Origin: Phycisphaeraceae bacterium
Lineage (GTDB): Bacteria > Planctomycetota > Phycisphaerae > Phycisphaerales > Phycisphaeraceae
DNA: 6,835 bases
Assembly (NCBI GenBank): GCA_029260695.1
Contig: JAJDCT010000147.1
Coordinates: forward strand, 1 to 6,835
Reading direction: 5' to 3'
Part shown: in pieces, positions 5,093-6,835 of the stretch
How positions within the stretch are numbered: the stretch's first letter is position 1
How the letters are laid out: each line of letters begins with the position of its first letter
Program-made: the position numbers and the translations under genes
The notes under the pieces: generated by a model
What the model was told of the DNA's origin: nothing
Seen by the model: the letters and a program-made list of their open reading frames with translations, nothing else
The model's database searches: none

Positions 5093-6337
5093 GTGCGTTC
5101 AATCAAAGCCCAATACTTCCTGACGTTTGCGGTGATGGGCAGTGTGCTGCCGTATCTGCCGGTGTATTTTGCGGAGCGCGGGTTAAGTGATACCCAGGTC
5201 GGGTATGTGCTGAGCCTGGGCGGGCTGGCGGTGTTGCTGACGCCGGTGCTGACCACGTTGTTGGCGGACCTGCATTTCGAGAACCGTACGCTTTTGGCGT
5301 GGGTGTGCGCCGTTTCGGCCGGGTCGCTGGCGTGGCTGCTGGCCAGCCGGGGGTTCTGGTGGATTTTGGCGGTACACGGGTTGTTCTCCTTGGCGTTTGT
5401 CCCTGTGTTATCGCTGCAAGACGGGTTGACCTTCACCGAAACCAGTCGGCGTCTGAAAGCGGGGCTTGCAACCCTGCCTTACCACCGGGTCAGGGTTTAC
5501 GGGACGGTCGGCTTCATCGCGCCATCGATCGTGTTGTATGTGCTGATGTCGGATTTTGTGGGCGCATCGATCGGTGTGTCGTTGCTGTGCGGCGCGGCGG
5601 TCGGGCTGCTGGCGGTCGGGAACTCGCTGCTGCTGCCGCGGACGCGAGGTGCGGTGAGTATTTCAAGCCCCAGCGCGGAGGTGCCGGACCCTCACCCCCC
5701 GGAGCCGCCGGGTGGATCTGGTCGTGGGACGCCGACGATGCAGGCCGCACGACGGATGCTCCAGCCGGACGTCGCGCTATTCTGCGTAGCGATGTGGCTG
5801 GTGCATCTTTCGGTCGGGGCGTTTTACGCCTTCTACCCGATCTATCTCACCCGAGAGATCGGGGTGGGTAATCAGTGGCTCGGGCCGATCTCGACGGTGG
5901 GGGTGTTGATCGAGGTGTTTTTCATGCTGGCGTTTGGGTGGCTGCTCAAACGGTTTGGGCTGAAGTGGTTGATGACGATCGGTGTGTCGGTTGTGGCGGT
6001 TCGGATGGCGTTGTTGGCGTTTGCGCCGAACCTGGCGGTGGCGGTGGGGACGCAGGGTTTTCACGGGCTGATGGTGCTGGTGGTGCACGTCGCGCCGCCG
6101 GTGTACCTGAATCACCGTGCGGAGCCGGCGTACCGCAACTCGATCCAGGGGTTGTACGCGATGGTGGTGTTTGGGACGGGTCGGATCGCCGGGACCCTGC
6201 TGGCGGGTTTGGTCGCGGACTCTTCGGGGACGGGGACACTGGCGGTGTTCGCATGGTCGGCGGCGGCGGCGGGGGTTTCGGCGTTGTTGTTCGCGGTGGC
6301 GTTCAAGGATCGGAGTCAAACGCCGATCGACCCGTGA
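5093..6337 (+). CDS. MFS transporter of the MFS_1-like (HcaT/LacY-related) type
   Basis: A 414-residue inner-membrane transporter of the major facilitator superfamily with twelve predicted helices in two halves. The N-terminal pattern, FLTFAVMGSVLPYLPVYFAERGLSDTQVGYVLSL (10-42), is typical of the MFS_1-like group that includes the phenylpropionate permease HcaT, and relatives of LacY and nucleoside:proton symporters. The group motif RVYGTVGFIAPS (134-145) and the second-half QGFHG...APPVYLN (321-340) agree. ADLHFENR (58-65) stands where motif A of the superfamily (the helix 2-3 loop) is expected. The central cytoplasmic loop (about 183-218) is rich in Pro, Ser and Gly. The substrate cannot be read from sequence and no catabolic gene is adjacent. 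The start must be the GTG at 5093: an in-frame TAG occurs at 5069 and no other start codon lies between. No Shine-Dalgarno sequence; a heptamer array lies immediately upstream. Compensatory TM-length and composition look intact. Confidence 0.9.
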   Translation: MRSIKAQYFLTFAVMGSVLPYLPVYFAERGLSDTQVGYVLSLGGLAVLLTPVLTTLLADLHFENRTLLAWVCAVSAGSLAWLLASRGFWWILAVHGLFSLAFVPVLSLQDGLTFTETSRRLKAGLATLPYHRVRVYGTVGFIAPSIVLYVLMSDFVGASIGVSLLCGAAVGLLAVGNSLLLPRTRGAVSISSPSAEVPDPHPPEPPGGSGRGTPTMQAARRMLQPDVALFCVAMWLVHLSVGAFYAFYPIYLTREIGVGNQWLGPISTVGVLIEVFFMLAFGWLLKRFGLKWLMTIGVSVVAVRMALLAFAPNLAVAVGTQGFHGLMVLVVHVAPPVYLNHRAEPAYRNSIQGLYAMVVFGTGRIAGTLLAGLVADSSGTGTLAVFAWSAAAAGVSALLFAVAFKDRSQTPIDP

Positions 6338-6375
6338 CGTTGGCGGGCCCTGGGCCATGGACGACCTAAAGACCC

Positions 6376-6392
6376 GGCGATCTGCGATCGCC
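6376..6392 (+). other. Hairpin after the MFS gene
   Basis: GGCGAT-CTGCG-ATCGCC forms a perfect 6-bp stem with a 5-base loop, about 40 bases after the MFS stop. It contains the palindrome GCGATCGC (6384-6391). It could act with the next hairpin in ending the MFS transcript. Confidence 0.4.
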
Positions 6393-6396
6393 CGCT

Positions 6397-6424
6397 AAAC
6401 CGCAAGCGAGGGATGGTGCGGTTT
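6397..6424 (+). terminator. Probable terminator of the MFS gene
   Basis: AAACCGCA (6397-6404) pairs perfectly over eight bases with TGCGGTTT (6417-6424), with a 12-base loop. The 3' arm ends in TTT and is followed by GGTTCT. This is a moderate fit to an intrinsic terminator and separates the MFS gene from pyrE. Confidence 0.45.
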
Positions 6425-6471
6425 GGTTCTAGGGGTGGGGGCTTGGACTTTCGACGTTTTGCAATCCATCC

Positions 6472-6477
6472 TAGACT
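6472..6477 (+). promoter_or_regulatory. Candidate -10 box for pyrE, leaderless arrangement
   Basis: TAGACT (four of six matches to TATAAT, fits TANNNT) is followed by exactly six bases and the ATG, so transcription would start at or next to the start codon. A poor -35-like hexamer, TTTCGA, lies 17 bases upstream (6449-6454). No Shine-Dalgarno sequence precedes the ATG. Confidence 0.35.
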
Positions 6478-6483
6478 TGCGCC

Positions 6484-6835
6484 ATGACCGACGAACAATT
6501 GATCCAGAGCATCACCGACGCGGCCTTGTTGCGGGGGGCATTTACGCTCCGCTCGGGACGTAAGAGCAAATATTACCTCGATAAGTATCTTTTTCAGACC
6601 CAGCCGGACATCCTCGAGGCTCTGGCGGAACGGTTTGCCAAGCGGATCGAATCATTGCCCGGCGGTGTGGACCGGCTGGCGGGTGCGGAGCTGGGCGGGG
6701 TGCCGCTGGTCAGCGCGACGGGGATCGCCGCCGACAAACCTTTCATCCTGATCCGCAACCAGAAGAAGGGCTACGGCACGGCCAAGCAGGTCGAGGGCGA
6801 GCTGAATCCCGGAGACAAGGTCGTGATCCTCGAAG
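6484..6835 (+). CDS. pyrE: Orotate phosphoribosyltransferase (3' partial)
   Basis: The first 117 codons are present; the window ends inside the gene. The enzyme transfers the phosphoribosyl group of PRPP to orotate, giving OMP, the fifth step of de novo pyrimidine synthesis, in the cytoplasm. Visible family features are GAFTLRSGRKSKYYLD (18-33), which forms the orotate-side loop, the GAELGGVPLVSA segment (67-78), and IRNQKKGYGTAKQVEG (90-105), the flexible catalytic loop with R91, K94 and K95. The sequence breaks off at DKVVILE (111-117), just before the PRPP-binding motif, normally an acidic pair followed by a TTG-containing loop, which would follow. The ATG at 6484 gives the expected N-terminus for the short bacterial form. 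It is preceded by a terminator-like hairpin and its own promoter-like box, so it is probably transcribed separately from the MFS gene. Confidence 0.95.
   Translation, partial: MTDEQLIQSITDAALLRGAFTLRSGRKSKYYLDKYLFQTQPDILEALAERFAKRIESLPGGVDRLAGAELGGVPLVSATGIAADKPFILIRNQKKGYGTAKQVEGELNPGDKVVILE

Noticed and set aside
6346..6356. GGCCCTGGGCC palindrome after the MFS gene
   Set aside because: The centre is a single base, too short for an RNA loop, and such strings are frequent in GC-rich DNA.
5777..6358. Minus-strand open frame of 193 residues over the MFS gene
   Set aside because: Arg/His/Gln-rich antisense shadow, same reason as for the BI-1 gene.

Overview
This window looks like ordinary bacterial chromosome from a GC-rich, Gram-negative-type organism. 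The protein-coding parts are about 60-67% GC in the lines I counted, except for one AT-richer lipoprotein gene. Clear Shine-Dalgarno sequences are scarce, two genes show a TANNNT-N6-ATG leaderless-type signal, and heptanucleotide arrays precede two start codons. My best guess is a planctomycete, perhaps Phycisphaerae. That is an inference from overall character, not from a marker gene.

Layout: (1) 2-1069 (+), the 3' part of a long acidic, Ala/Glu/Pro-rich protein with a C-terminal membrane anchor. (2) 1070-1250, a convergent gap with weak hairpins. (3) 1251-1676 (-), yqgF/ruvX, the pre-16S rRNA nuclease / RuvX family. (4) 1677-1877, a gap holding a conspicuous inverted repeat built of decamers. 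(5) 1878-2975 (-), mannose-1-phosphate guanylyltransferase, preceded by a heptamer array. (6) 3143-3937 (-), an AT-rich predicted lipoprotein with two similar modules. (7) A divergent promoter region around 4020-4054. (8) 4095-4853 (+), a Bax inhibitor-1/YccA-family seven-helix membrane protein. (9) 4854-5092, a gap with a potentially structured RNA region and a second heptamer array ending ten bases before the next start codon. (10) 5093-6337 (+), a 12-helix MFS transporter. (11) 6338-6483, a gap with two hairpins and a leaderless-type promoter. (12) 6484-6835 (+), the 5' part of pyrE.

The genes do not form one pathway. They are mostly single-gene transcription units: RNA maturation (yqgF), GDP-mannose supply for glycans (the guanylyltransferase), envelope proteins (lipoprotein, BI-1 protein, MFS, tail-anchored protein) and pyrimidine synthesis (pyrE). 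I found no CRISPR array, tRNA, rRNA, transposase, phage gene, toxin-antitoxin pair or biosynthetic cluster. The more interesting material is between the genes: two heptamer arrays placed just before start codons, the decamer inverted repeat, the structured gap, and two leaderless-type starts.
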